A DNA stretch of 64,000 bases. Source: Diplonema japonicum (Eukaryota; Euglenozoa; Diplonemea; Diplonemida; Diplonemidae). The stretch lies in contig OZ025722.1 in the NCBI GenBank assembly GCA_964019335.1, positions 1 to 64,000 of the forward strand. Reading direction: 5' to 3'. Under the pieces are notes generated by a model that was given only the letters and a program-made list of their open reading frames with translations, ran no database searches and was not told the DNA's origin. The translations under genes and the position numbers were made by a program. Below, piece by piece: positions 1 to 8,890 of this stretch. Each line of letters opens with the position of its first letter. Positions within the stretch are counted from its first letter, which is position 1.

Positions 1-166
1 GCGGGTTTGCGGGTTTGCGGGTTTGCGGGTTTGCGGGTTTGCGGGTTTGCGGGTTTGCGGGTTTGCGGGTTTGCGGGTTTGCGGGTTTGCGGGTTTGCGG
101 GTTTGCGGGTTTGCGGGTTTGCGGGTTTGCGGGTTTGCGGGTTTGCGGGTTTGCGGGTTTGCGGGT
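1..166. repeat. Tandem array of the 8-bp unit GCGGGTTT
   Basis: About 20.7 perfect copies of an 8-bp unit run from the window edge to 166, so the array probably continues to the left. A short remnant of the same unit reappears at 473-490, after a foreign insert and a T run. The unit is G-rich on one strand like a telomeric repeat, but it is not a telomere sequence I know, and genes continue to the right. A local satellite is the safer call. Confidence 0.9.
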
Positions 167-420
167 CATCAAGGAGCATCATCATCGACTCCTCCTCTCC
201 GACTGCATACTCGTAGTGGGTGCCGTTGTACGCCAGCACCACCACCTTCTCGTGGTCGGAGTTGTACTCCCCTATCATCAGGACTGGGTTGTTACCCCCA
301 GCAACCACGAGTATCGTGCGGCCAAACGCTTGTGCTGCGGCTGCCAGGCACAAGTGGTCTCCCCACGTCGCCGCTGTGCCCATCCCTTCCAAGTACCGGC
401 CCCAACCCTCGCTGCAAAAC
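167..420 (-). pseudogene. Fragment of the OTU-protease region of the retrotransposon
   Basis: These 254 bp match 6528-6779 of the intact retrotransposon with about five substitutions (roughly 98% identity), corresponding to about residues 496-579 of its large ORF in the second half of the OTU domain. The piece sits between GCGGGTTT units on the left and a T50 run on the right. On the sense (minus) strand the A run lies upstream of the fragment, so it is not an ordinary polyA-tailed 3' end. It cannot encode a working protein. Confidence 0.9.

Positions 421-422
<2 letters not shown>

Positions 423-472
<50 letters not shown>
423..472. repeat. T50 homopolymer with remnant of the 8-bp array
   Basis: Fifty consecutive T residues follow the retroelement fragment, and GCGGGTTT-type sequence resumes at 473-490. 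The homopolymer marks the right junction of the insert. Its length is likely uncertain in the assembly. Confidence 0.85.
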
Positions 473-498
473 CGGGTTTGCGGGTTTGGGGTTTTTTT

Positions 499-620
499 AA
501 AAAGGGGGACTTGAGAAAATAAATAAAAAGGGGGACTTGAGAAAATAAATAAAAAGGGGGACTTGAGAAAATAAATAAAAAGGGGGACTTGAGAAAATAA
601 ATAAAAAGGGGGACTTGAGA
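499..620. repeat. 26-bp tandem repeat, about 4.7 copies
   Basis: The unit is five A, five G, then ACTTGAGAAAATAAAT, starting at 499, 525, 551, 577 and 603. The copies are essentially identical, which suggests recent expansion. No coding capacity is apparent. Confidence 0.9.
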
Positions 621-1250
621 ATGTTTTTTTTTTTTTTTTTTTTCTTCAAAAGACACACAAGGCACGATAAATCTTAAGAGAAAATAAAAATATTCCAAAA
701 CAGACAATCAAGTTCCAACCTGGGAGGAAGGCATGGGTTTCTCTTTTTCTTTATGGGAGGGAGAGGGGAAGAAGAAGAAGCAACTCCAAATGATAAAAAT
801 TCAAAAATAAAAATCTCAAAAAAGGCTTAAAAGAAGAAGAGGCAAATTCAAAAACATACTAGGGAGGAATGAGTGGGGCAGGGGGTAAAATTTAGGAGGG
901 GGAAAGAGGGAGAATCAAAAAAGGGGAAAGGGGCAGAGTGACCAATGTCCATGCGAAAAAGCATAGAGCGGGGGAAGAAGAAAATCAAAAACAGGAAAAA
1001 CACATCACCACACAAGAAAAAAGAAAAAAAAAAAAAAACGTCGACCGAGATGGTTCCACTTCAAAAAGAAAAAGAAAAAGAAAAACAGAAAAATAAAAAA
1101 AAAAAAAAAAAAAGAAAAACAAAAAGAAAAAAAAAAAAAAAGGAAAAAAAAAAAAAATCTAAGTGGTTCTATCTAGCCTGGCCGTTGTAGCACCTGTTCC
1201 TATTCTTTTATTTTTCCCTTTTTTTTTTCTCAGAAAAAAAAAAAAAAAAG
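621..1250. other. A/purine-rich intergenic DNA, no gene seen
   Basis: Dominated by A and AAG/AAAG runs, with long homopolymers at about 1022-1160 and 1232-1248. Short frames here are lysine-rich translations of low-complexity sequence. The 3' end of the minus-strand retrotransposon must lie at or near the right edge of this stretch, but I cannot place it because there is no second copy or visible target duplication. Confidence 0.6.
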
Positions 1251-1306
1251 TTTCACATCTTCCTATGGCGGGGGGGGGGAGAACAGCCCCCCACACCCCC
1301 GCTGGC

Positions 1307-4300
1307 CTATCTGGCCAGCGAGCCTTTGGACCTCTTCTTGTGGGGTATGGGCCCCACCCGTGCCCTCCCCGACTCGAGCTGCAGCCAAGCCACCGCACTG
1401 TTCACCGGGGCCCAGTTCTCCTTGTTGCGCACCTTGACCGTGTCCCGCACCAGGTCGTCGCTCCCCAGCTCTTCCATCAACCTGTGCTCCGCCAAGAACT
1501 TGAACTGGGGCCCGGTCATCCCCTTGAGCTCACCCCTGCATATGTTGGCTTCGACCACGGTGCCATCCGCCCCCGTACCCTTCAGATAGATGTAGCCACC
1601 CTCCACACAATCCGAGTCAGTACTGGCCGATCGGGCCCGGGCCCGCTTCTTGTCCTTCTTGCTCCACTTCAGCTCTTCCAGGGTGGGGAGGTCCGTGGCA
1701 ACCACCTCAGGCCGCCTCTCCCTGTCTTCCTCCTTCTTCCGGGCCAACAGCCCAAGGTACCTCTCAAAGGAGACGTCCTCGAACAACCCCGGGACCGTCA
1801 CCACCGCTGACTGCAGGTCGACCTCTTCAACACCCATCTTCCGCAGATGGTCCTGGACAGTGCGCCTCGTCTCCTTCTCGCAGGGCCCCCTCCCCTCGTA
1901 GACGTCGAGGGTGACCTTCCTTCCATCCCTCACCCACGCCTTCACTTTGATCAGGTCCTTGACCTTTCCCACTGGGGCCCTTATCCTTGCGTCGCACCTC
2001 TCCAAGAACTCACGTAGTGTCACCTTGGTAGCGCCGGCTCCCGCCGCAATGCCCACTACCCCTTCCTTCCCCGGTGTCGGGTGGTGTCTGCACCCCCGGG
2101 TCTGCAACTTGACCACCCTCCATGCCGTTTCCAGAGTCCCCTTGAGCACGCCACCCTTGAAACGAACAGGTTGCACCGCCGAACACCCACACGCGTACGT
2201 GATCTGGAAATCCTGGACCGTCCTCGGGAACTCGAACTCGCGGTATGTTTCCGACTTCTGCACCTCACAACCCACAATGCGGCTGCGGCGCTCTCCGTCC
2301 GACCCACCTTCCAAGCTTGCGAAGTACTGCTTTACCATCATGTATCCAAGTCCAGCGATACCAATCTGGCCAGCCATAGCCACCTCCAGTGGAACACCCA
2401 GCGACTCGGCCTTCGCAAGAAGCATCTCCTCAGTCCTCTCCCTTCCAGGGTCCGTTCCTTCTTCAAGGATGATCTCCACCCGGCCCTCGAACTGGATGAT
2501 GAACTTGAGCAGTCGGTCCCCCGGCCTCGCCCTCAGTGGCACCATCGCTCTCGGAATTGGGATGCCCATCACCACATCAATCGGGTCAAGCTGAACGAAG
2601 TCTCCCCCTACTTCCACCTGCTGTTCCCTTTCCGGTGCCCCGACTCCCATCAGCTGATCTCCCTCCGGCGTCTGGATCCCACCCCTAGGTGTGTCAGGCC
2701 CCGACTGGCTGCCTCCGCTCGGTGCGTTCCCGCCCTCTTTGGTCCCTTCGGGGGCGTCATCCGCCTGCGGCTTCAGAGTCCTCCCACCGCCCTGTCTCTT
2801 CGCAGCTTGTTCCCTACAGAATTCGCTCACGGTCATCTTCCTCGTAGCAGTTGTCGCACTCTGGTCCCCCTTGTTCGAGTCCCTCTGGGCCTCCGTATCC
2901 CCCTTAGGACACTGGTCCAAGGTCTGGTTCACCGCAGCGTCAGTCGCCCCTTGTCTCTTCCCATCTTCCTGGGCCTTCGGGTCAAGCTCCCCTCCCTGCC
3001 CAGCCCTCTCGCTGGATCCTGTTCCGACCATCTCCGTGTCTTCTCCTCCCGGCGAGGCTGCTTCGAGTCCTGCTCCCGCTTTCCCTTGTGTTCCACCCTC
3101 CACCGGTTCCGCCTTTCGCTGCTGCTGCATTCGGGCGTCCAGGTCCTTCTTCGTCTGCTCCAGAAGGGCATCCAGCTGGTGGGCCACCGTGATTGGGGGT
3201 CCGCCTCCCTGTCCCTTCACTTCCCTCTCGGACGACTCCTCAGCTTCGGTGGTTTTTTCATTGCCGAAGGAGTCCTCTGTGAGGTCAGTGTTGGATTCAG
3301 TGTTGGGTTCGTTGTTCGCTTCCTCGTTGTCCTTTTTTTCCTCTTCGCCGTCCGGTACCGGGGGCCCTGGATCCAACTGTACAGGCCCTTTGACTAACAG
3401 CGCCCCTGCTATCGATCTCATCATGGCCGTTGACACCTCTTGGACCACACGCCTGTGTATCGAGACTCTGTCCCCGTGAGCCCGCGCAGCTATGCTCCTG
3501 GACAGTTTCTTCGTGAGGTAGACTGCTGCCTCCCCGAACCCCCCAAAGGTCTCCATCGCGAAAGGTACAAAGGCCACGCGTGTCTTGGCGAGCTCCGCCT
3601 CATACTTCTGGCGCTTGTAGTGTTCCGCCTTCGCCGCTGCGTATCCCGCAGTCTTCGCCGCCTGGTTGACACAAGACTCGTTCCTCGGGTGCACGATGAC
3701 CACGTCCATAGCCATTGGGCGGGAACCCCCCACCCCACCTGGGAAGAACACGTCCGCCGGGCGCTGGGACGACCCCGGGATCAGCCCCGTCTTCTCCATC
3801 GTTGCGCTCACCCCGGCCCACTGACAGTGTCTGTGGATGGTCTCCTTCACCCGGTCGTGCCTCGCAATCCTGGCGTTGCCGCATCCCTGGGCATGGTCAC
3901 CCCATACGTCCATCCCCTCAGTCTTGCACCTCGGGTCGTGGCAGCTCTCACCCTGCTTGTAGACCGGAGCCCCCAACCACCACTTGATCAGAGCCCCAAA
4001 CTCGTTGTCCGACAGCTGGTTGTAGAAGTCAGGCGTCGCCGTCAACCACGCTCCCGCATAGTGCATTGACTCCGACATCAACCTCGCTCTCGAGCGTGCA
4101 TCTGCTTTCGCCAAGAGGTCCTCCAGCGCCTTCTCATCAAGCACCCTAGAGAGCCACCTCTGGCTGCAGATGTGGGGGGCCTTGGCCACCATGTCGGGTG
4201 TAATCTGCATGCCGCCCTTCGTCCTGTTGAACCACTCGAGCCAGCTCCCCCATACACCCCCTTCCAGCCCATGTTCGTATTTGGGATCCAGCTCCTTGCA

Positions 4301-7300
4301 CAGCTTCATCGTCGACGCCCTCGAAGCCATGTTGGCCGCGCGCAGGTGCTCCTGGCAGCTCCTCATCCCAAGCCCACCGACTTTTACGGACAGTTTCGCC
4401 TGCTGCCATTCTTTCGACCCGTTCTCGAACTGCATGCCGCACACCTTCGACATCGTCTTCCGCACCATCTCGTCGAACCTGTGCATGACCCCTCCCACAT
4501 GCGAGTCTGGGACCACTCTCATGTAAAACACCAGTTTGCTGTATGAGCTGCAATACCGGAGAAGTGTGTACCCTGTCTGCCTCCCCACCTTGGTCAGCAT
4601 GTCGAAGTTCTCTTCCAGCGCGTCCAAGCGTTTGTTCAGAAAGGCTTGCGTGTACTCCGGCGATCCTATCGGCGCCCCCAGGAGCATGAAGTTCCTCTCT
4701 TTGTGGAAATTCTCTTCTGTCAGGCCATCGAAGCCTGTGTCCTCCACTGTCTGGGGGAGGTCGCCACTAACCCATATGAGCTCGCACTTCTGGGGTTTCA
4801 CTTTCAGCCCTATCATTCCGCTCAGCTCACACAAGATGTTGTACGCCTTTCTCACTTCATCCACATTCCCCACAAGGACGCCATCGTCCAGGTAGAACTG
4901 GAGGATGTCCAGGTTGCAGTCTTCACTTATCTTGTTCACCAGGGGTTGGATGGCCAGAGAGAACAGCAGCGGTCCCATCGGGTCCCCCTGTTGCACCCCT
5001 TCCTGGGACTTAATCACCTTTCCGTTGTAGTATAATTGGGAGGGCACCCTGTAGCACCAATCGGCCCACGCATACAGCCCCGACGCTTGCTCATAGGCCT
5101 GTGAGCACAGCTGCCTCCGACAAACACTGTTGAAGGCGTTGGCGTAGTCGATCTTGAGGATCACCTTGTTTTCCTGCTTGTTGCCCCGTTCCCTGTCCAC
5201 ATACTGCCTGATGGTGTGTATAGCCGCCTCCATTCCAGCAGGGACCGATACCCCCACCTGGCCGCCTTTCTTCAGGTACGAAGAGGCCACTTCCGGAGCG
5301 ATCTTCTTCACAAGGGATTTCCCCACCAGCCGACGCAGCACATCCCCAACGGCTATGGGCCGCACGTCCCTGTCGTTCTTCTTGAGGGCCACAAGGTTCG
5401 CCCCTGCCATCAGCGGAGCCACCTCCCTAGGGGCCGTGCCTCTAGCTAATGCGTTGACTGCCCTCGTCACCGACATCAAACAGCCTTGAGACTCAAAAGC
5501 TCCGTCCACCGCGTCCTTGATGTGCTGGGCTCTCAGACCAGTCGGTCCCGCAGCAGTCCCCCTCGGGAAGTCCCTGATTGCGTCCAGCACTTCTTCTGGC
5601 AAGACTTCTACCGCTTCCTTCGTCTTCGCCGGGTTGTCCCATTGGGGGTGTAGTGGCTCTGGATGTTTGCTCTGCAGCGCTCTCCAGCAATCCTCATTGT
5701 CTTCCGCCAGCCCCTGGGCTACAAGCGCCGCGTTTCCTGCCGAGAACCTCCCTTTGCTGCACAGTTCCGTGGCCCTGGCGACCTTAGAGACCTCGTCGTT
5801 CTTAGGTTCCCCCTTCTCACCTGATTCCAGCTTATTCCAGAGGGCCATGTAATTTCCCTTCTCCCACTCCTCCAATCTGGCCTGGACACTCAGCTCCGTC
5901 TCCTTGTCCCGCTTCTTCCCTCCCCTCTTCTTCCACAGGCAGGCTTTGGGGAGCATCGCCACCAGCAGCCAAGCCTCCTCTGTGTTGTCCTTCACCGCCC
6001 GGCCCAGAGTGTGCTTAAGGGTAAGCCCCCACAGTCTTTGAAGGCTCGTCGGGATCGACCCCATGGTCGTGACGTTCATGGCGGCTATGGCTTCCAGGCT
6101 GGGTAACTCGGTCCTCGTCGGGGCCGGCGGGGGGGTCGTGTATTCCCCTTCCCTTCGCACCGCCTTTTTGCACTCGTCGTGGCACCCCTGACCCTTCCAC
6201 ACACAGCCCCTGCACACCAGGCACCTCTCGAGGTCCAGTCTCCTCAGAACGCTCTCCGGGATCTCATCACTCTCCAGGTGCCCATCCAGGTGACACTTCC
6301 ATACCCTTGTCGAGTTGAACGGGGTCGTGCTTTTGCACTTCGACCTAGCGCAGTTCGCCACCGGACAGTACAGGAATTGCTGGTTCCTTGCCCCCATCTG
6401 GTCCAACACCCCTGCCTTCCCGTATCCAGGGATCGCACGGTCTATTATGTCCCACTCCCCGATGTCCTCACCCGGGGCCTCGGAGGGTTGCTTACCTGCC
6501 TTTTGTAGAGCTACCGATTGGGACTCATCAAGGAGCATCATCATCGACTCCTCCTCTCCGACTGCATACTCGTAGTGGTTGCCGTTGTACGCCAGCACCA
6601 CCACCTTCTCGTGGTCGGAGTTGTACTCCCCTATCATCAGGACTGGGTTGTTCCCCCCAGCAACCACGAGTATCGTGCGGCCAAACGCTTGTGCTGCGGC
6701 TGCCAGGCACAAGTGGTCTCCCCACGTCGCTGCTGTGCCCATCCCTTCCAAGTACCGGTCCCAACCCTCACTGCAAAACGGGGCATAGTGCTCCTCCCGG
6801 TGTTTCATCCATTCTACAACCTCGCTCCTGATGTGGGTGTGGTCGCCGTAGGCTTCCCCGAGCGAACCGGCCAGGGCGTGGAACATGCAGTTCCCGTCCT
6901 TCTCCGTCGATCTCCTCGTCAGCTTGAAGCTCTTCATGATCTCGTCCACTGACTTGCCGGCCCTGGGTTGTTTGTCGGGGTTCCACAGATTCCGCTGCCT
7001 GTGTAGTGCACAGTGCGTCTGGTTCGACGAGCACGCCGCAGCACACGTTCCACAGAGGTTCACCTTCATGCTCCTCGCCTGCTCTTGTTTCACAAAATGA
7101 TGGTGGACCGCATTGAGGTGTTTAACTAGACAGCTTGCCACACTGGTGCGGAAAGAGCAGTCTTCCATCCGGCATTGATGTTTGTCTGATCCTTCTTTTT
7201 CCCCCTCCTTCTGCGCCTCCATGTGCTCATCATCCAAATCCATGGGGGGAGGGTCACCACCTCCTTGCAACGCGTCCCCTGCCAGCGTCAAGTCCGCAAA

Positions 7301-8263
7301 GGGGTCCAGGTGTTCGGCCTGAAAGAGCTTATCCTCCGTCTCAGCTCGTTCCTTCGCCGCTTGCTTGGCGTCCTCCTTCTTTTTTCTGCGTCTTGAGCTT
7401 CTAGGCGGGCCCAAGTACACCGGCCGGTAGTGACCTCTCGATCCGCGTCTTGTCTTCTTCAGCTTTACCGGTCCGAATCTCTGGGTCGGGCCAGCACCAG
7501 CTTTCCCCACCATCACTTCCACCATGGCCCAGAGCGACATCAGCCCCCCTATCCAAACTGAAGTGCTTCCCACCAGAGTGCCCCCTACCGCTAGCCAAGC
7601 GAGCTCCCCGGCGGACCATTCATCCCCTCGGGGCCCCACCTGTACCCTTGACCTGTGGGTGGTCCTCCTGTCGCTCCCCGGCCTCTTCCACAACACTGCC
7701 GCATGCAGGAAGGAGGGGGCCATCCCGATGCCCGCCCCCAGCACCTGCCTCACCCCTGGGATCAGCAAGAGGGAGACGGCGACCCAGGCCCACGCCCCCA
7801 GGTGCTCCCATCTCACCCCTTCCTTGCTGTGTCCCGTCCGTCTGCGGTGCCTCCTTGTGCCGGTTGCAGCCCCAGGTGCCGGGATTCTGGGTGCCAGGGG
7901 TTGGGCTCCAGGCGTTCCCACCTCGGTCCGCTTCAGCCCCATTGCAGGGTCATCTGGCTTCTGTTCCAGGGCGGCCTCGTGTTCCTCTCTGCGGGCCCTC
8001 CTCCTCCTCCCTTCTTTCCTCGCACGACGGTGCCTTTTCTTCTCCTGTCTGGCAGCCTCCCTCGCCCCCTCCCTCGCCTTGGTCCTCTTCTCCCGACGCC
8101 TCTGAAGGGCCGTTTCGCTCCTGTGCCTCCTCCTGTTCTTCTTCCGCTTGGGCGCTGGCTTAGGTTCCCTGCCACCCATGGCAATCCAGGGGGCTCTTTT
8201 CTGTCTTCTCACAAGGGTGTGCAGTGGTGCTCTCACGTCGCCCGCAGCCTCCGCCCCAACCAC
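1307..8263 (-). CDS. Retrotransposon polyprotein: zinc fingers, OTU protease, reverse transcriptase, restriction-like endonuclease
   Basis: 2318 residues, uninterrupted. Residues 30-100 are very basic, and two hydrophobic stretches follow (about 157-182 and 219-255). A C2H2 finger lies at 364-387. An OTU-type cysteine protease spans about 455-567, with the catalytic DGNC (456-459) and late His in GNHYE (563). More Cys/His clusters lie at about 633-697. The reverse transcriptase spans about 895-1170, with AAGPTGLR, DYANAFNS, GVQQGDPMGPLLFS and the catalytic YLDD (1124-1127). The endonuclease follows: C1441-C1446-H1457-C1461, RHD (1468-1470), PAD (D1504) and D1520, matching the R2/CRE-class CCHC, R-H and PD...D pattern. 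Residues 1630-1890 are low-complexity and acidic, and 1890-2318 form an extra region I do not recognise. Expected role: target-primed reverse transcription. The start is the first Met in frame; the true start could differ because upstream ORFs overlap here. Confidence 0.93.
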   Translation of the reverse strand: MVGAEAAGDVRAPLHTLVRRQKRAPWIAMGGREPKPAPKRKKNRRRHRSETALQRRREKRTKAREGAREAARQEKKRHRRARKEGRRRRARREEHEAALEQKPDDPAMGLKRTEVGTPGAQPLAPRIPAPGAATGTRRHRRRTGHSKEGVRWEHLGAWAWVAVSLLLIPGVRQVLGAGIGMAPSFLHAAVLWKRPGSDRRTTHRSRVQVGPRGDEWSAGELAWLAVGGTLVGSTSVWIGGLMSLWAMVEVMVGKAGAGPTQRFGPVKLKKTRRGSRGHYRPVYLGPPRSSRRRKKKEDAKQAAKERAETEDKLFQAEHLDPFADLTLAGDALQGGGDPPPMDLDDEHMEAQKEGEKEGSDKHQCRMEDCSFRTSVASCLVKHLNAVHHHFVKQEQARSMKVNLCGTCAAACSSNQTHCALHRQRNLWNPDKQPRAGKSVDEIMKSFKLTRRSTEKDGNCMFHALAGSLGEAYGDHTHIRSEVVEWMKHREEHYAPFCSEGWDRYLEGMGTAATWGDHLCLAAAAQAFGRTILVVAGGNNPVLMIGEYNSDHEKVVVLAYNGNHYEYAVGEEESMMMLLDESQSVALQKAGKQPSEAPGEDIGEWDIIDRAIPGYGKAGVLDQMGARNQQFLYCPVANCARSKCKSTTPFNSTRVWKCHLDGHLESDEIPESVLRRLDLERCLVCRGCVWKGQGCHDECKKAVRREGEYTTPPPAPTRTELPSLEAIAAMNVTTMGSIPTSLQRLWGLTLKHTLGRAVKDNTEEAWLLVAMLPKACLWKKRGGKKRDKETELSVQARLEEWEKGNYMALWNKLESGEKGEPKNDEVSKVARATELCSKGRFSAGNAALVAQGLAEDNEDCWRALQSKHPEPLHPQWDNPAKTKEAVEVLPEEVLDAIRDFPRGTAAGPTGLRAQHIKDAVDGAFESQGCLMSVTRAVNALARGTAPREVAPLMAGANLVALKKNDRDVRPIAVGDVLRRLVGKSLVKKIAPEVASSYLKKGGQVGVSVPAGMEAAIHTIRQYVDRERGNKQENKVILKIDYANAFNSVCRRQLCSQAYEQASGLYAWADWCYRVPSQLYYNGKVIKSQEGVQQGDPMGPLLFSLAIQPLVNKISEDCNLDILQFYLDDGVLVGNVDEVRKAYNILCELSGMIGLKVKPQKCELIWVSGDLPQTVEDTGFDGLTEENFHKERNFMLLGAPIGSPEYTQAFLNKRLDALEENFDMLTKVGRQTGYTLLRYCSSYSKLVFYMRVVPDSHVGGVMHRFDEMVRKTMSKVCGMQFENGSKEWQQAKLSVKVGGLGMRSCQEHLRAANMASRASTMKLCKELDPKYEHGLEGGVWGSWLEWFNRTKGGMQITPDMVAKAPHICSQRWLSRVLDEKALEDLLAKADARSRARLMSESMHYAGAWLTATPDFYNQLSDNEFGALIKWWLGAPVYKQGESCHDPRCKTEGMDVWGDHAQGCGNARIARHDRVKETIHRHCQWAGVSATMEKTGLIPGSSQRPADVFFPGGVGGSRPMAMDVVIVHPRNESCVNQAAKTAGYAAAKAEHYKRQKYEAELAKTRVAFVPFAMETFGGFGEAAVYLTKKLSRSIAARAHGDRVSIHRRVVQEVSTAMMRSIAGALLVKGPVQLDPGPPVPDGEEEKKDNEEANNEPNTESNTDLTEDSFGNEKTTEAEESSEREVKGQGGGPPITVAHQLDALLEQTKKDLDARMQQQRKAEPVEGGTQGKAGAGLEAASPGGEDTEMVGTGSSERAGQGGELDPKAQEDGKRQGATDAAVNQTLDQCPKGDTEAQRDSNKGDQSATTATRKMTVSEFCREQAAKRQGGGRTLKPQADDAPEGTKEGGNAPSGGSQSGPDTPRGGIQTPEGDQLMGVGAPEREQQVEVGGDFVQLDPIDVVMGIPIPRAMVPLRARPGDRLLKFIIQFEGRVEIILEEGTDPGRERTEEMLLAKAESLGVPLEVAMAGQIGIAGLGYMMVKQYFASLEGGSDGERRSRIVGCEVQKSETYREFEFPRTVQDFQITYACGCSAVQPVRFKGGVLKGTLETAWRVVKLQTRGCRHHPTPGKEGVVGIAAGAGATKVTLREFLERCDARIRAPVGKVKDLIKVKAWVRDGRKVTLDVYEGRGPCEKETRRTVQDHLRKMGVEEVDLQSAVVTVPGLFEDVSFERYLGLLARKKEEDRERRPEVVATDLPTLEELKWSKKDKKRARARSASTDSDCVEGGYIYLKGTGADGTVVEANICRGELKGMTGPQFKFLAEHRLMEELGSDDLVRDTVKVRNKENWAPVNSAVAWLQLESGRARVGPIPHKKRSKGSLAR

Positions 8264-8890
8264 ACCTTGGCGGGCGGTGGGGGTGGGTGCTGGGTCCCCC
8301 TGGTTGTTTGAAAAGAAAAAAGGTTCCTCCTTGTTTGTTTTTTTTTTTTTCTTTCCCTTCCACCCTCAAAAAAAGCCCCCGGCCCTTGGGGACCAGGGTG
8401 TACACCTCCGTAGAGGGTCCAGAAAAAATGGGGGGCAGAGAGGGAGGGGCACTACCTTCTCTCGGGTGTGCTGTCTCTCCCTCTGCCTTTTTTTCCTCCG
8501 AAGAGGGTCTGTTTTTCACCTCCGTGGAGGGTCCCTCTGGAGAGGGCTCTATAAAAGAAAAAGGGGGGGACGAATGGGGGGGAGGAACACTACCCTCTCT
8601 CGGGAGTGCCACCTCTTCCCCTCTCTCTCTGTTTTCCTCCGAAGAGGGTCTGTTTTTTACCTCCGTGGAGGGTTCCTCTGGAGAGGGCTCTAAAAATGAA
8701 AAAGGGGGGGACAAATGGGGGGGAGGAGCACCACCCTCTCTCGGGAGTGCCACCTCTTCCCCTTTCTCTCTATTTTCCTCCGAAGAGGGTCTGTTTTCCT
8801 CCGAAGAGGGTTCTAAAAAAAAAAAGGGGGCGGGTGGGGCACTATCCTCTCTTGGGAGTGCCACCCCCCCTTGCCCACAAAAAAGGGGAT
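8160..8890 (-). CDS. Possible middle ORF of the retrotransposon (Glu/Pro/Ser repeats)
   Basis: A frame open from upstream of the AlkB stop (8891) down to 8160, overlapping the first 100 bp of the reverse transcriptase ORF. It is offset by -1 from the AlkB ORF. It encodes about 47-residue repeats containing PSSEEN and VALPREG-type motifs, and the DNA repeat length (141 bp) is divisible by three, which favours translation. It could be reached by -1 frameshifting near the T6 run before the AlkB stop, or by its own start. The frame also extends upstream to 9026 over AlkB, but that part is probably a shadow. It could also be untranslated spacer. Confidence 0.4.
8398..8880. repeat. Minisatellite of 141-bp units inside the retrotransposon
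   Basis: Two full units start at 8496 and 8637 (CTCCGAAGAGGGTCTG), with a truncated third from 8778 and a diverged partial copy to the left from 8398. The period is exactly 141 bp (47 codons). The repeat separates the AlkB ORF from the reverse transcriptase ORF. Confidence 0.85.

Noticed and set aside
1-166. GCGGGTTT array as a telomere
   Set aside because: It is interrupted and flanked by other repeats and genes, and differs from the TTAGGG-type repeat expected in Euglenozoa. An interstitial satellite is enough.
945-1190. Lys-rich 81-codon frame upstream of the retrotransposon 3' end
   Set aside because: It consists of A-run translation with no conserved feature.
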